NCBI RefSeq assembly: GCF_004375085.3
Contig: NZ_SNAQ03000010.1
Coordinates: 62,001-126,000 of the forward strand
Length of the DNA stretch: 64,000 nucleotides
Source of the DNA: Lewinella sp. W8
GTDB lineage: Bacteria; Bacteroidota; Bacteroidia; Chitinophagales; Saprospiraceae
Direction: 5' to 3'
The position numbers were made by a program, and so were the translations under genes. The notes under the pieces are model-generated. The model saw only the letters and a list, made by a program, of their open reading frames with translations, searched no databases and was not told the DNA's origin. Below are positions 44,756-53,377 of the stretch, piece after piece (position 1 is the first letter of the stretch; each line of letters opens with the position of its first letter).

Positions 44756-46922
44756 GACGGCTACCAAAACGGACGCCCTTGGACTTGAGCATTTCAAGTA
44801 CGACAACGACATCGTCCGGAAATTTGCCTACGCAACGGCATTTTGGGGTTTGATCGGCATGACGGTAGGTCTTCTTGCTGCCCTGCAGATGATCTGGCCG
44901 GCCCTCAACTTTACCCCCGAGACCACCTTCGGTCGTGTTCGCCCCCTTCACACTAATGCTGCCATTTTTGCCTTCGTGGGCAACGGCATCTACATGGGGG
45001 TTTATTACTCCCTTCAGCGCCTGATGAAGGCCCGGATGTGGAGTGACTTATTGAGCACCCTGCACTTCTACGGCTGGCAGATCATCATTCTGGCGGCGGC
45101 CCTTACTCTTCCGCTGGGCATCAGCACGGGTAAGGAATACGCCGAGCTGGAATGGCCCATTGACATCGGGATCGCGCTGGTCTGGATTTTCTTCGGCATC
45201 AATATGTTCATGACCATCATGAAGCGCCGGGAACGCCACCTCTACGTCGCCGTGTGGTTCTACATTGCTACCTGGATTACCGTTACGGTACTTCACGTGG
45301 GTAATAGTCTGGAACTGCCCGCCACGCTGTGGAAGTCCTACCCGCTGTTTGCCGGGGTACAGGATGCGCTGGTGCAGTGGTGGTACGGGCATAATGCGGT
45401 GGCTTTCTTCCTGACCACCCCTTACCTGGGCCTGATGTATTACTTCCTGCCCAAGGCCGCCAACCGCCCGGTATACAGTTACCGCCTTTCCATCATCCAC
45501 TTCTGGGCCCTGATCTTCATCTACATCTGGGCCGGTCCTCACCACTTGCTGTACACCAGTCTCCCCGACTGGGCGCAGTCTCTGGGTATGGTCTTTAGTT
45601 TGATGCTCATCGCCCCGAGCTGGGGTGGGATGCTGAACGGTCTGCTGACCCTGCGGGGTGCCTGGGACCGGGTGCGGGAAGACCCCGTGCTGAAAATGAT
45701 GGTAGTGGCCGTCACGGCCTACGGGATGGCCACGCTCGAAGGGCCCCTGCTGTCCATCAAGTCCGTCAACGCCATCAGCCACTACACGGACTGGACCGTG
45801 GGCCACGTACACATCGGTACGCTGGGCTGGAACGGTATGCTGACTTTCGGTATCCTCTACTGGTTGTTCCCCCGTCTCTTTGACACCAAATTGTACAGCA
45901 AGAAGCTGGCGAACGTCCACTTCTGGATTGCGACCCTGGGGATGCTCTTCTACGCCATTCCCCTGTACTGGGCGGGCTGGACGCAGAGCTCCATGTGGAA
46001 GCAATTCCTGCCCGAAGGGATGCTGCAGTACGGTAACTTCCTGGAAACGGTTACGGCGATCCTGCCGATGTACATGATGCGGGCCTTCGGTGGTGCCATC
46101 TACCTGGCCGGGGTCATCCTGATGATCTACAACCTCATCAAAACCGTCAAACAGGGTAACTTCATCGGCGATGAAGACGCCTCTGCACCGCCGCTGCAGG
46201 GTGCCGTGGAAGCCCACAAAGGGGAGCACTGGCACCGCTGGATTGAGCGCCGTCCGGTGCAGCTGTTAATTGGTTCGGCGGTAGTCGTCCTGATTGGGGG
46301 CATGGTAGAAATCTTTCCCATGGTTATGGTGGAGGATAACGTTCCGAAAATCGAATCCGTCCGCCCCTACACCGCCCTGGAACTCAACGGCCGGGACCTC
46401 TACATCAAAGAGGGATGTAATACCTGCCACAGCCAGATGATCCGACCCTTCCGCTCGGAGACGGAGCGCTACGGCGAGTACTCCAAGTCCGGAGAATTCA
46501 TTTACGATCGTCCCCACCTCTGGGGCAGTAAGCGTACTGGTCCGGACCTGCACCGGGTCGGACAGAAATACCCCGATAGCTGGCACTATAACCACATGAT
46601 GGACCCCCGGATCACTTCGCCGGGCAGCATCATGCCTCCCTACGCCTGGATGCTGGAAAAGGATCTGGACACGCGTTACACGCCCGCCAAGATCCGGACC
46701 CTGATGACGCTGGGCACGCCCTATCCGGACGATTATCCGGAAACGGCCGCCGAGGACATGCAGCGGCAGGCCAAGGAAATCGCCGATCGCCTCCGGGCGC
46801 AGGGCGTCGAAGAGCCGGCCGAAGGCCGCCTGGAAGACAAGCAGATCATTGCCATGATCGCTTACCTCCAGCGCCTGGGTACCGACATCAAAACCACGGT
46901 AGGAGAGCCTACCAAAAAATAA
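44748..46922 (+). CDS. ccoNO: Fused cbb3 cytochrome c oxidase subunits I and II (CcoN-CcoO)
   Basis: 724 residues; I start at the ATG at 44748, inside the ccoS end, because the family N-terminus TKTDALGLEHFKYDNDIVRKF follows. The CcoN part (about 1-480) has the haem and CuB ligands in RPLHTNAAIFAF, WYGHNAVAFF, AGPHHLLYTS and VGHVHIGTLGWNG. After a short linker and a new membrane helix, the CcoO part binds one c-type haem at CNTCH, with RPFRSETERYGEYSKSGE and the later PYAWM for the Met ligand. Such fusion is common in Bacteroidota. It reduces O2 at low concentration and pumps protons. Confidence 0.95.
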   Translation: MTKTATKTDALGLEHFKYDNDIVRKFAYATAFWGLIGMTVGLLAALQMIWPALNFTPETTFGRVRPLHTNAAIFAFVGNGIYMGVYYSLQRLMKARMWSDLLSTLHFYGWQIIILAAALTLPLGISTGKEYAELEWPIDIGIALVWIFFGINMFMTIMKRRERHLYVAVWFYIATWITVTVLHVGNSLELPATLWKSYPLFAGVQDALVQWWYGHNAVAFFLTTPYLGLMYYFLPKAANRPVYSYRLSIIHFWALIFIYIWAGPHHLLYTSLPDWAQSLGMVFSLMLIAPSWGGMLNGLLTLRGAWDRVREDPVLKMMVVAVTAYGMATLEGPLLSIKSVNAISHYTDWTVGHVHIGTLGWNGMLTFGILYWLFPRLFDTKLYSKKLANVHFWIATLGMLFYAIPLYWAGWTQSSMWKQFLPEGMLQYGNFLETVTAILPMYMMRAFGGAIYLAGVILMIYNLIKTVKQGNFIGDEDASAPPLQGAVEAHKGEHWHRWIERRPVQLLIGSAVVVLIGGMVEIFPMVMVEDNVPKIESVRPYTALELNGRDLYIKEGCNTCHSQMIRPFRSETERYGEYSKSGEFIYDRPHLWGSKRTGPDLHRVGQKYPDSWHYNHMMDPRITSPGSIMPPYAWMLEKDLDTRYTPAKIRTLMTLGTPYPDDYPETAAEDMQRQAKEIADRLRAQGVEEPAEGRLEDKQIIAMIAYLQRLGTDIKTTVGEPTKK

Positions 46923-46930
46923 TGGCCAGT

Positions 46931-46963
46931 CCCGCACCGGAGCGCTCGTAGTTCCGGTGCGGG
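46931..46963 (+). other. Hairpin between ccoNO and ccoQ
   Basis: CCCGCACCGGA and TCCGGTGCGGG, an 11-bp perfect stem with an 11-nt loop, no T-run. Probably a transcript-processing or stability element that sets ccoNO apart from later genes. Confidence 0.6.
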
Positions 46964-46979
46964 CCCAAAAAATATCATC

Positions 46980-47156
46980 ATGGCAAAGTATCTGCTCGTG
47001 GGAGAAAATATTAACTGGATGGCCATTATGGCACTGGTGACTTTCTTCCTCATTTTTTCCCTCACCCTCATTATGGTTTTTGGTCGTAAGGCAAAGCAGT
47101 ACGACCACGTGTCCAGCCTCCCGCTGGACGATAAGCCTGAACTCCCAAAAGAATAG
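46980..47156 (+). CDS. ccoQ: CcoQ-like small subunit of cbb3 oxidase
   Basis: 58 residues with one membrane helix (MAIMALVTFFLIFSLTLIMV) and a short charged tail FGRKAKQYDHVSSLPLDD. CcoQ stabilises the cbb3 complex; Bacteroidota forms share little beyond length, helix and place between ccoNO and ccoP, all met here. It lies 5 bp before the ccoP ATG. Too short for many ORF callers. Confidence 0.82.
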   Translation: MAKYLLVGENINWMAIMALVTFFLIFSLTLIMVFGRKAKQYDHVSSLPLDDKPELPKE

Positions 47157-47161
47157 TCGTC

Positions 47162-48136
47162 ATGAACAGTACCAAAATTCGTAAAGCGGGCGGCTTTATC
47201 CTACTCCTGACTACTTCGGTTACGGCCGTGGCTCAGGAAGCTACCGAAGCCGCCGTGACCGCCCCCACGGGGGGCGCCCTCGGGCTTGATCGTTTCTCGT
47301 CCATGGAATTGTTGCTGCTCGGTCTCATTGGCACGATTCTCCTGCTGGGAGCCGCCAGCATCATCAAGCTGAGCTTCTCCCTGCTGGAGATGCAAAAGCT
47401 ACGGGTACTGGAGAAATACTCCCCCGAACAACTGCAGGAAATTGGCGTCGCCAATGTGGTCAGCACCGAACCCTGGTGGAAGGAAATGTACAAGAAGTGG
47501 ACCAACGTTGTCCCCGTGGAAAAGGAGCAGGACATTATGCTCGACCACGACTACGACGGTATCCACGAATTAGACAACAGCCTACCTCCCTGGTGGCTGG
47601 CCATTTTCTACGTCACTACTGCCTTTGCGGTCTTTTACATCGGTTACCAGCACTTTTCCGATTACGGAACGTCCAGCCAGGAAGCCTACGTTATGGAAAT
47701 GGAGGAAGCCGAAGCTTCGGTCAAGGCCTTCCTGGCCACCCAGGCCAACGCCGTGGATGAAACCAACGTCGTGATGCTTGACGACCCGGAAGCCATTGGT
47801 CGGGGAGAAATGACCTACATCGCCAAATGTGCCGTCTGTCACGGCCAACTCGGGGAAGGAGGTATCGGCCCTAACCTGACGGACCAGTACTGGCTGCACG
47901 GTGGATCGATCGCCGACGTCTTCAAGACCGTGAAGTATGGCGTACCCGAAAAGGGCATGGTACCCTGGAAGAATGATTTGCGCCCCGCGCAAATCCAGGA
48001 GGTCGCCAGCTTCATCAAGACCCTGGTGGGCACCAACCCACCTAACCCTAAGGAAGCACAGGGAGAGATCTACGTGGATGATCCCGCGGAAACGACCGAG
48101 GAGCCCAGTGAAGAAAGCCTCTCCATGAACGAGTAG
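47162..48136 (+). CDS. ccoP: cbb3 oxidase cytochrome c subunit CcoP, single haem
   Basis: 324 residues. An N-terminal signal-like helix, a second membrane helix (LLLLGLIGTILLLGAASIIKL), the CcoP block LDHDYDGIHELDNSLPPWWLAIFYVTTAFAVFYI, and one cytochrome c domain with CAVCH and GMVPWKNDL for the Met ligand. Proteobacterial CcoP usually has two haem sites; I find only one CxxCH here. The C-terminal tail is acidic (ETTEEPSEESLSMNE). It passes electrons to CcoO in the periplasm. Confidence 0.93.
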   Translation: MNSTKIRKAGGFILLLTTSVTAVAQEATEAAVTAPTGGALGLDRFSSMELLLLGLIGTILLLGAASIIKLSFSLLEMQKLRVLEKYSPEQLQEIGVANVVSTEPWWKEMYKKWTNVVPVEKEQDIMLDHDYDGIHELDNSLPPWWLAIFYVTTAFAVFYIGYQHFSDYGTSSQEAYVMEMEEAEASVKAFLATQANAVDETNVVMLDDPEAIGRGEMTYIAKCAVCHGQLGEGGIGPNLTDQYWLHGGSIADVFKTVKYGVPEKGMVPWKNDLRPAQIQEVASFIKTLVGTNPPNPKEAQGEIYVDDPAETTEEPSEESLSMNE

Positions 48137-48154
48137 TTTCAGACTTAACACCGC

Positions 48155-48219
48155 GGTTGTTCCGGGCCGCCAACTAAACCACCTATCGCTTATCTGCACT
48201 CACGGTGGCCCGGACAACC
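48155..48219 (+). other. Long-arm hairpin between ccoP and ccoG
   Basis: GGTTGTTCCGGGCC pairs with GGCCCGGACAACC (one bulged base) across a 33-nt loop, followed by ACTTTTCCC. It may be a partial terminator between the oxidase genes and ccoG. Confidence 0.5.
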
Positions 48220-48251
48220 ACTTTTCCCTGATCAATCAAATAACTACACCC

Positions 48252-49865
48252 ATGCAAGCTGTCGGTGACGAAAAAGGGACTTATCGCGACTCCATCGCGA
48301 CCGTCGGTGACGACGGGAAACGACAATGGATTTACCCCAAGAAACCCAACGGCCGGTTTTACCGCTGGCGCACCTGGGTGAGTTGGGGACTGTTGGCCAT
48401 CCTGTTTGGCTTACCCTTCATCAAAATGGGCGGCGAGCCCCTGGTACTCCTCAATGTCCTGGAGCGCCGCTTTATTCTCTTCGGACTGCACTTCACTCCC
48501 CAGGACTTCCACCTCTTTGCGATCCTGATGATAACCGCAGTGGTGTTCATCATCCTGTTTACCGTCATCTGGGGCCGCCTTTTTTGCGGCTGGGTTTGTC
48601 CCCAGACCATCTTCATGGAGATGGTTTTTCGCAAGGTAGAATACTGGATTGAGGGAGACGCCAACGCTCAGCGCCGCCTGAATAAAGCGCCCTGGAACGC
48701 GGAAAAAATTCTCAAGAAGGGAGGGAAGCAACTGATCTTCATCCTCATCTCCGCCCTCATCGCCCACACCTTTTGGTCTTACCTGATCGGCGTGGAGCGC
48801 GTACAGGAAATCGTTACCGGCGGTCCTCGCGAAAACTTTGGCCTGTTTACCGCCATCGTTGCCTTCATCGGGGTATTCTACTTCGTGTTCAGTTACATGC
48901 GGGAGCAGGTCTGCATTGCTGTGTGTCCGTACGGGCGGCTGCAGGGAGTCTTGCTGGACAACAACAGTGTAGCGGTCATGTACGATTGGGTGCGGGGAGA
49001 GCCCCGCGGGAAACTCAAGCGGCAAAAAAAGAAAAAGCCGGCAGCGACTCCGAAGAAGGAAAAAGAGTGCAGCAATTGTGCCAACTGCCGGGACGGAAAG
49101 GACGGCTGCCACGATGATGTGCTGAACAAAATGGCGAGTGCATTGACGCAGCTTGAAGGCACGGCCGCTCCCAAAGCCACGGCACCTGCGGCCACGCCCA
49201 TGAAAGTTGCTGCGAACCAGGAGATCATGACCCTGGAAGAACCCAAGCCGCTGGGCGACTGTATCGACTGCAATCTCTGCGTGCAGGTTTGTCCTACGGG
49301 AATTGATATCCGTAACGGTACGCAGCTGGAGTGTATCAACTGCACGGCCTGTATCGACGCCTGTGACGAGGTGATGGACAAAATCAAGCGCCCCCGCGGC
49401 CTGATCCGTTACGACAGTCATACCGGAGTGGAGCAAAAGGAAACCAAACTCTGGTCTCCGCGGGTGATGGCCTACAGCGCCGTACTGGTTGCCCTGATTG
49501 GACTGAATATCTTCCTGCTTACCGGCCGCGAAGCCGTGGATGCCGTCCTGCTGAGGACTCCGGGGCTGCTCTATCAGAAAAACGAAGACGGCACCCTGAA
49601 TAACCTGTACACCTTCCAGTTGCTGAACAAAACGACGGGGGATTTACCCATTGAGTTCCGACTGCAGGATCGCCCTGATGGCCGGGTACGACTCGTCGGT
49701 GAACCGCCAATCGCCAAACCACAGCAGGTACTGGAAGGGGCCCTGTTCATTGATCTGCCACCCACCAAAGGAGCGGGGGCAAAAGTAAAGGTAAGGGTCG
49801 AAGTATGGTCCGGTGACGAAAAGCTGGACGTGCTGAAAACCAACTTCATTCAACCCATAAATTAA
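48252..49865 (+). CDS. ccoG: CcoG-like cupric reductase for cbb3 oxidase, with an unusual insertion
   Basis: 537 residues. Membrane helices with GRLFCGWVCPQTIFME and CIAVCPYGRLQ near the N-terminal half, then two ferredoxin-like clusters: GDCIDCNLCVQVCPTGIDIRNG and CINCTACIDACDEVM, and a C-terminal immunoglobulin-like domain. CcoG reduces Cu(II) for insertion into the oxidase. Residues about 254-334 form an insertion before GDCIDC: a Lys-rich stretch (KRQKKKK), then CSNCANCRDGKDGC, then an Ala/Pro/Thr-rich linker. The four extra cysteines could bind a metal. Typical CcoG proteins have a short link here. Confidence 0.92.
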   Translation: MQAVGDEKGTYRDSIATVGDDGKRQWIYPKKPNGRFYRWRTWVSWGLLAILFGLPFIKMGGEPLVLLNVLERRFILFGLHFTPQDFHLFAILMITAVVFIILFTVIWGRLFCGWVCPQTIFMEMVFRKVEYWIEGDANAQRRLNKAPWNAEKILKKGGKQLIFILISALIAHTFWSYLIGVERVQEIVTGGPRENFGLFTAIVAFIGVFYFVFSYMREQVCIAVCPYGRLQGVLLDNNSVAVMYDWVRGEPRGKLKRQKKKKPAATPKKEKECSNCANCRDGKDGCHDDVLNKMASALTQLEGTAAPKATAPAATPMKVAANQEIMTLEEPKPLGDCIDCNLCVQVCPTGIDIRNGTQLECINCTACIDACDEVMDKIKRPRGLIRYDSHTGVEQKETKLWSPRVMAYSAVLVALIGLNIFLLTGREAVDAVLLRTPGLLYQKNEDGTLNNLYTFQLLNKTTGDLPIEFRLQDRPDGRVRLVGEPPIAKPQQVLEGALFIDLPPTKGAGAKVKVRVEVWSGDEKLDVLKTNFIQPIN

Positions 49866-49871
49866 TTCGCC

Positions 49872-50318
49872 ATGAAATTCAATTGGGGACACGGCATTTT
49901 CCTCTTCTACAGCCTCTTCGCACTCTCCCTGATCATCGTGGTGATCAAGAGCACGGAGTTTGACAACAGTCTCGTCGCCGAAGACTATTACGCCAAGGAC
50001 ATCACTTATCAGCGGATGATTGACCGCAAGGCCAACAGTCGGGCCCTGGAAAATCCGGTTGAGTTGCGACGGATGGAAGGGGGCTTCAACCTGATTTTTC
50101 CGCAGGCGGACCTGGCGGGCCCCGTATCGGGGACGGCCCATTTCTACCGTCCCAGCAGCAGTGACTTTGACAAGATGGTGCAGCTGAAGACCAGTGAAGC
50201 CGGAAGCATGTATCTGGCCTCCGATGACCTGGCGGCGGGTTTCTACCGACTCAAGGTAGAGTGGAACGCCGGGGGCAAGGAGTTTTTCGATGAATTCACG
50301 ATGCAACTACGCCCCTAG
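49872..50318 (+). CDS. ccoH: FixH/CcoH-like protein of the cbb3 operon
   Basis: 148 residues. One N-terminal membrane helix (GIFLFYSLFALSLIIVVIKS), then SLVAEDYYAKDITYQRMIDRK, the usual FixH opening, and a periplasmic beta domain (FYRLKVEW). Follows ccoG after 6 bp and precedes the safE-like gene by 3 bp. FixH/CcoH is needed for stable assembly of cbb3 oxidase, probably through copper handling. Confidence 0.88.
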   Translation: MKFNWGHGIFLFYSLFALSLIIVVIKSTEFDNSLVAEDYYAKDITYQRMIDRKANSRALENPVELRRMEGGFNLIFPQADLAGPVSGTAHFYRPSSSDFDKMVQLKTSEAGSMYLASDDLAAGFYRLKVEWNAGGKEFFDEFTMQLRP

Positions 50319-50321
50319 ATT

Positions 50322-51017
50322 ATGTTACTCTGGACTGCCTTTCTGTTGGGACTAGTCGGTAGCCTGCACTGCGTGGGGATGTGTGGTCCGTTAATGCTGG
50401 CCTTGCCCTCTCCGGACGGTGCGCTTACCCGCGCGAGCCGGCTGATGTTGTATCAGGGCGGACGGATCACCAGCTATATGGTGCTCGGTTTCCTGCTGGG
50501 GTGGCTGGGGTGGGGAGCCAAACTGTGGAACGCCCAGGGAATCCTGGCCTGGGTATCCGGTATCTTACTGGTGGGCTTCGCCGTCCTGCGGGTGGACCCC
50601 GGAAACTGGCTCCAGCGACTGCCCGCCTTCGCCCGGTTTCAACTTTTTCTGCGCAGCGGTTTTGCGCGTCTTTTTCAACGGGGTGGAGGCGTTAACCATT
50701 ACGGCGTAGGAGCGCTGAACGGCCTTCTGCCCTGTGGGTTGGTCTACGTCGCGGTCATTGCCGCGGCCAATGCCGGCAACCCGCTACTCGGAGCCGCCTA
50801 CATGGGAGTCTTCGGCCTGGGCACCAGCCCCCTGCTGGTAGCTAGCGTATGGCTAGGGAAGGGAGCACTGAAAAAATTTGGGCTGCGCCTGCCATCCTGG
50901 GCTCCGCTCATCGTGGCGGCCGTAGGCGTATTGTTGATCTGGCGGGCCGGACAGGTACAACTTCCCGCAGATTTCGACTTCTTTCAGGCCACCAACTTTG
51001 CCCCCATGTGCCATTAA
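50322..51017 (+). CDS. Sulfite-exporter TauE/SafE-family membrane protein
   Basis: 231 residues with about six helices. GLVGSLHCVGMCGPLMLALP near the start and LNGLLPCGLVYVAVIAAANAG are the paired GMCGP and LPCG motifs of the UreH-like transmembrane group. Such proteins often sit after fixH in cco operons and are thought to help copper delivery. The protein ends with NFAPMCH, a further Met-Cys-His that could bind copper (inference). It is the last cco gene before the kinase. Confidence 0.85.
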   Translation: MLLWTAFLLGLVGSLHCVGMCGPLMLALPSPDGALTRASRLMLYQGGRITSYMVLGFLLGWLGWGAKLWNAQGILAWVSGILLVGFAVLRVDPGNWLQRLPAFARFQLFLRSGFARLFQRGGGVNHYGVGALNGLLPCGLVYVAVIAAANAGNPLLGAAYMGVFGLGTSPLLVASVWLGKGALKKFGLRLPSWAPLIVAAVGVLLIWRAGQVQLPADFDFFQATNFAPMCH

Positions 51018-51110
51018 TTGACCTTTGCCGCACGAAATATGTGTTCCCACCGTGCATATCCTTGGTCGGGAAGGCCTATATTCCCGCCGAATTGAAAACT
51101 ACCGGCAAGC

Positions 51111-52313
51111 ATGCCCAACAGGCAATCCCAGAATTCTCTTGATGATTACAAACGTCTTCAGGCCCTTTTTGAGATGGCTACGGACGGTATCATCACCATC
51201 AATAATCGCGGGGTAATTGAGTCCATCAACCGGGCCGGTTGCAAGCTTTTCGGGTATGCTGCGGAGGAGGTCCGGGGAAAAAAGGTCAACATTTTAATGA
51301 ACGACCACGATCGGACTCATCATGACCAGTACCTGGATCGCTACGAAAGAACCCATGACCCGCACATCATCGGTATTGGCCGGGAGGTAGTAGGACGGAG
51401 GAAAGACGGTACGTTGTTTCCCCTGCGCCTGGCCGTGAGCGAGGTAGTGCTGGAAGACGAAACGGTCATCTATACGGGAATACTGCACGATATTTCGGCC
51501 ATTCGGGAAGCCCAGCGCAAGGTGGAGCAACTCAATGCCGAACTGGAAGAGAAGGTAGAAGCCCGTACCGCCGCACTCCGGTTGCGGGAGCAACAGCTCC
51601 GGGAAGCCCTCGGCAAGGAGAAAGAACTCAACGAATTGAAGAGTCGCTTTCTGAGCATGGCCTCCCACGAATTTAAAACGCCCCTCAGCACGGTGCTGAG
51701 CTCAATTGAGCTCATTGAAATGTATACCGAAGGGGAACAACAACCGAAGCGGGAAAAACACACCGAGCGGATCAAAAAAGCGGTCAGCCAACTGACCGAT
51801 GTGCTAAACGATTTTCTCTCCCTCTCTAAACTGGAACAGGGTAAAGTAGACGTAAGCCTGAAACAGGTGAACGTGCGGGCCATCGTGGCTTCCAGCATCG
51901 AGGCCGCCGAAGGGCAATTCCGACCCGGTCAGGAGGTCATGCTGAAAATTGACGAACAGCCGGCACAGATCGAATCGGACAGTAAGTTACTGAAGCATAT
52001 TCTCATCAACCTTATCTCTAACGCGGCCAAATACTCCGATAACCATAAGACCATTACCATCGGTGGTGGTCTGGATGGAGATGCTTACCAGATTTCCATA
52101 CGGGATGAGGGGATCGGCATTCCGCCCGAAGATCAGGTCCATCTTTTTGACCGCTTCTTTCGGGCCCGCAACGTAGAGAACGTGAAGGGAACGGGACTGG
52201 GACTTAATATTGTGAAGCACTACGTGGAATTATTGGGAGGCTCCGTGACTTTTTCCAGTGACCTGGGATCCGGTACCACCTTCTACGTGCACTTGCCCTA
52301 TCAAAAAAGCTGA
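51111..52313 (+). CDS. fixL: FixL-like haem-PAS sensor histidine kinase
   Basis: 400 residues, soluble. A single PAS domain (about 15-140) has the FixL haem pocket: HDQYLDRYERTHDPHIIGIG, where His71, Arg77, Ile86 and Arg91 fall at the same spacing as the haem ligand His200 and Arg206, Ile215, Arg220 of the Bradyrhizobium protein. GREVVGRRKDGTLFPL and TGILHDIS complete it. A coiled coil (150-175) leads to the H box ASHEFKTPLSTVLSS with His186, then the N box LINLISNAAKYSD and DEGIGIPPED, LFDRFFRARN, GTGLGLNIVKHY. It should autophosphorylate when O2 leaves the haem. Two bases separate it from its regulator. Confidence 0.88.
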   Translation: MPNRQSQNSLDDYKRLQALFEMATDGIITINNRGVIESINRAGCKLFGYAAEEVRGKKVNILMNDHDRTHHDQYLDRYERTHDPHIIGIGREVVGRRKDGTLFPLRLAVSEVVLEDETVIYTGILHDISAIREAQRKVEQLNAELEEKVEARTAALRLREQQLREALGKEKELNELKSRFLSMASHEFKTPLSTVLSSIELIEMYTEGEQQPKREKHTERIKKAVSQLTDVLNDFLSLSKLEQGKVDVSLKQVNVRAIVASSIEAAEGQFRPGQEVMLKIDEQPAQIESDSKLLKHILINLISNAAKYSDNHKTITIGGGLDGDAYQISIRDEGIGIPPEDQVHLFDRFFRARNVENVKGTGLGLNIVKHYVELLGGSVTFSSDLGSGTTFYVHLPYQKS

Positions 52314-52315
52314 AC

Positions 52316-53362
52316 ATGGAAAAACAAACCTCCATACTCATCATCGAGGATAATCCCGAGGTGCGGGAAAATTTGTCGGAAATCCTGGAACTTTATGGAT
52401 ATGACATTCGGGAAGCACCGAACGGAATGGAAGGCGTAAAGGCCGCCAAGGCCGCTCCGCCGGACATCATTCTTTGCGACGTCATGATGCCCGAACTCGA
52501 CGGCTATGGGGTGTTGGATATCCTGGCCGGTGACCCGACCACGGCGGGAATTCCCTTCGTGTTCATTACCGCGCGCACCGAAAAGGAAGATATTCGTCGG
52601 GGCATGAACCTTGGGGCTGATGATTACATCACCAAACCCTTTTACAAGGATGAACTGCTGGCCGTAATCAAAACCAGACTCAAGAAAGCCCAGTTGCGGG
52701 GCGCTGCGGCGGGACCGAAGAAAACCTTGCTGGACCCCGACGGCGGTCTGAAAAGGCTTTACGAGGTATTTGCCGAGGAAGGCCGGGTGCAATCATTCGT
52801 CCAGCGGGAGCGGATTGTGCACGCCGGAGAATTACCCCGCTTCCTGTTCCTCATTGAAAAAGGGCACGTTCACCTCCGGCGGTCTCATGAATACGGAAAG
52901 GATTACATCCTTAAAGAACTGGGGCCGGAGGAATTCCTGGGACTCCCCTCCCTGGTGGAACAAAGCGTCTACCCCTACGATGCCCTGGTGGCCGCCAAGG
53001 AGTGTACGTGCCGGATGCTCGCCGCAGAGCGCTGCCGTAGTCTGATCGGGGAAGATCCCGACGTGGCGGCGGCCATCACCCGCCTACTGGCCGGCCGTGT
53101 CCTGGAGAACGAGGACCACCTCGTTCATCAGGCATACGACAGCGTCCGCCGCCGGACCGCGCTGGTCTTATGTGATCTGCAGGTTCGCCACGAAGGGGAG
53201 CCCATCGTCATGCCTCGGGAAGACCTTGCTCAAATGGTGGGCACCACCAAGGAAAGCGTTATTCGGGCACTGTCCGATTTTAAGCGGGAAGGCCTGGTGG
53301 GAATTCAGGGCAGCAAGATTGAAGTGCTGGAGCTGAAAGCCCTGCGCGAATTATTGGTGTAG
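52316..53362 (+). CDS. Response regulator with CRP/FNR-type output (receiver fused to FixK-like domain)
   Basis: 348 residues. Receiver domain (1-120) with Asp11/12, phospho-acceptor Asp55 (CDVMMPELDG) and the TKPF Lys. Then a cyclic-nucleotide-type beta barrel (about 140-260: IVHAGELPRFLFLIEKGHVHL, GPEEFLGLPSLVEQ) and a CRP winged helix (MPREDLAQMVGTTKESVIRALSDFKREGLV). In the recognition helix, Glu313 and Arg317 match the FNR positions that read TTGAT; Ile316 replaces FNR's Ser. No N-terminal Fe-S cysteines are present, so oxygen must come from the kinase. It therefore combines FixJ and FixK. Likely targets are the FNR-type boxes upstream of hemN, ccoS and the stress genes. Confidence 0.85.
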   Translation: MEKQTSILIIEDNPEVRENLSEILELYGYDIREAPNGMEGVKAAKAAPPDIILCDVMMPELDGYGVLDILAGDPTTAGIPFVFITARTEKEDIRRGMNLGADDYITKPFYKDELLAVIKTRLKKAQLRGAAAGPKKTLLDPDGGLKRLYEVFAEEGRVQSFVQRERIVHAGELPRFLFLIEKGHVHLRRSHEYGKDYILKELGPEEFLGLPSLVEQSVYPYDALVAAKECTCRMLAAERCRSLIGEDPDVAAAITRLLAGRVLENEDHLVHQAYDSVRRRTALVLCDLQVRHEGEPIVMPREDLAQMVGTTKESVIRALSDFKREGLVGIQGSKIEVLELKALRELLV

Positions 53363-53377
53363 GTGCCGGACTAGCCC

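Noticed and set aside
48229-48243. FNR-like CTGATCAATCAAAT before ccoG
   Set aside because: The halves do not form a dyad with a 4-bp centre and there is no second box 22 bp away.
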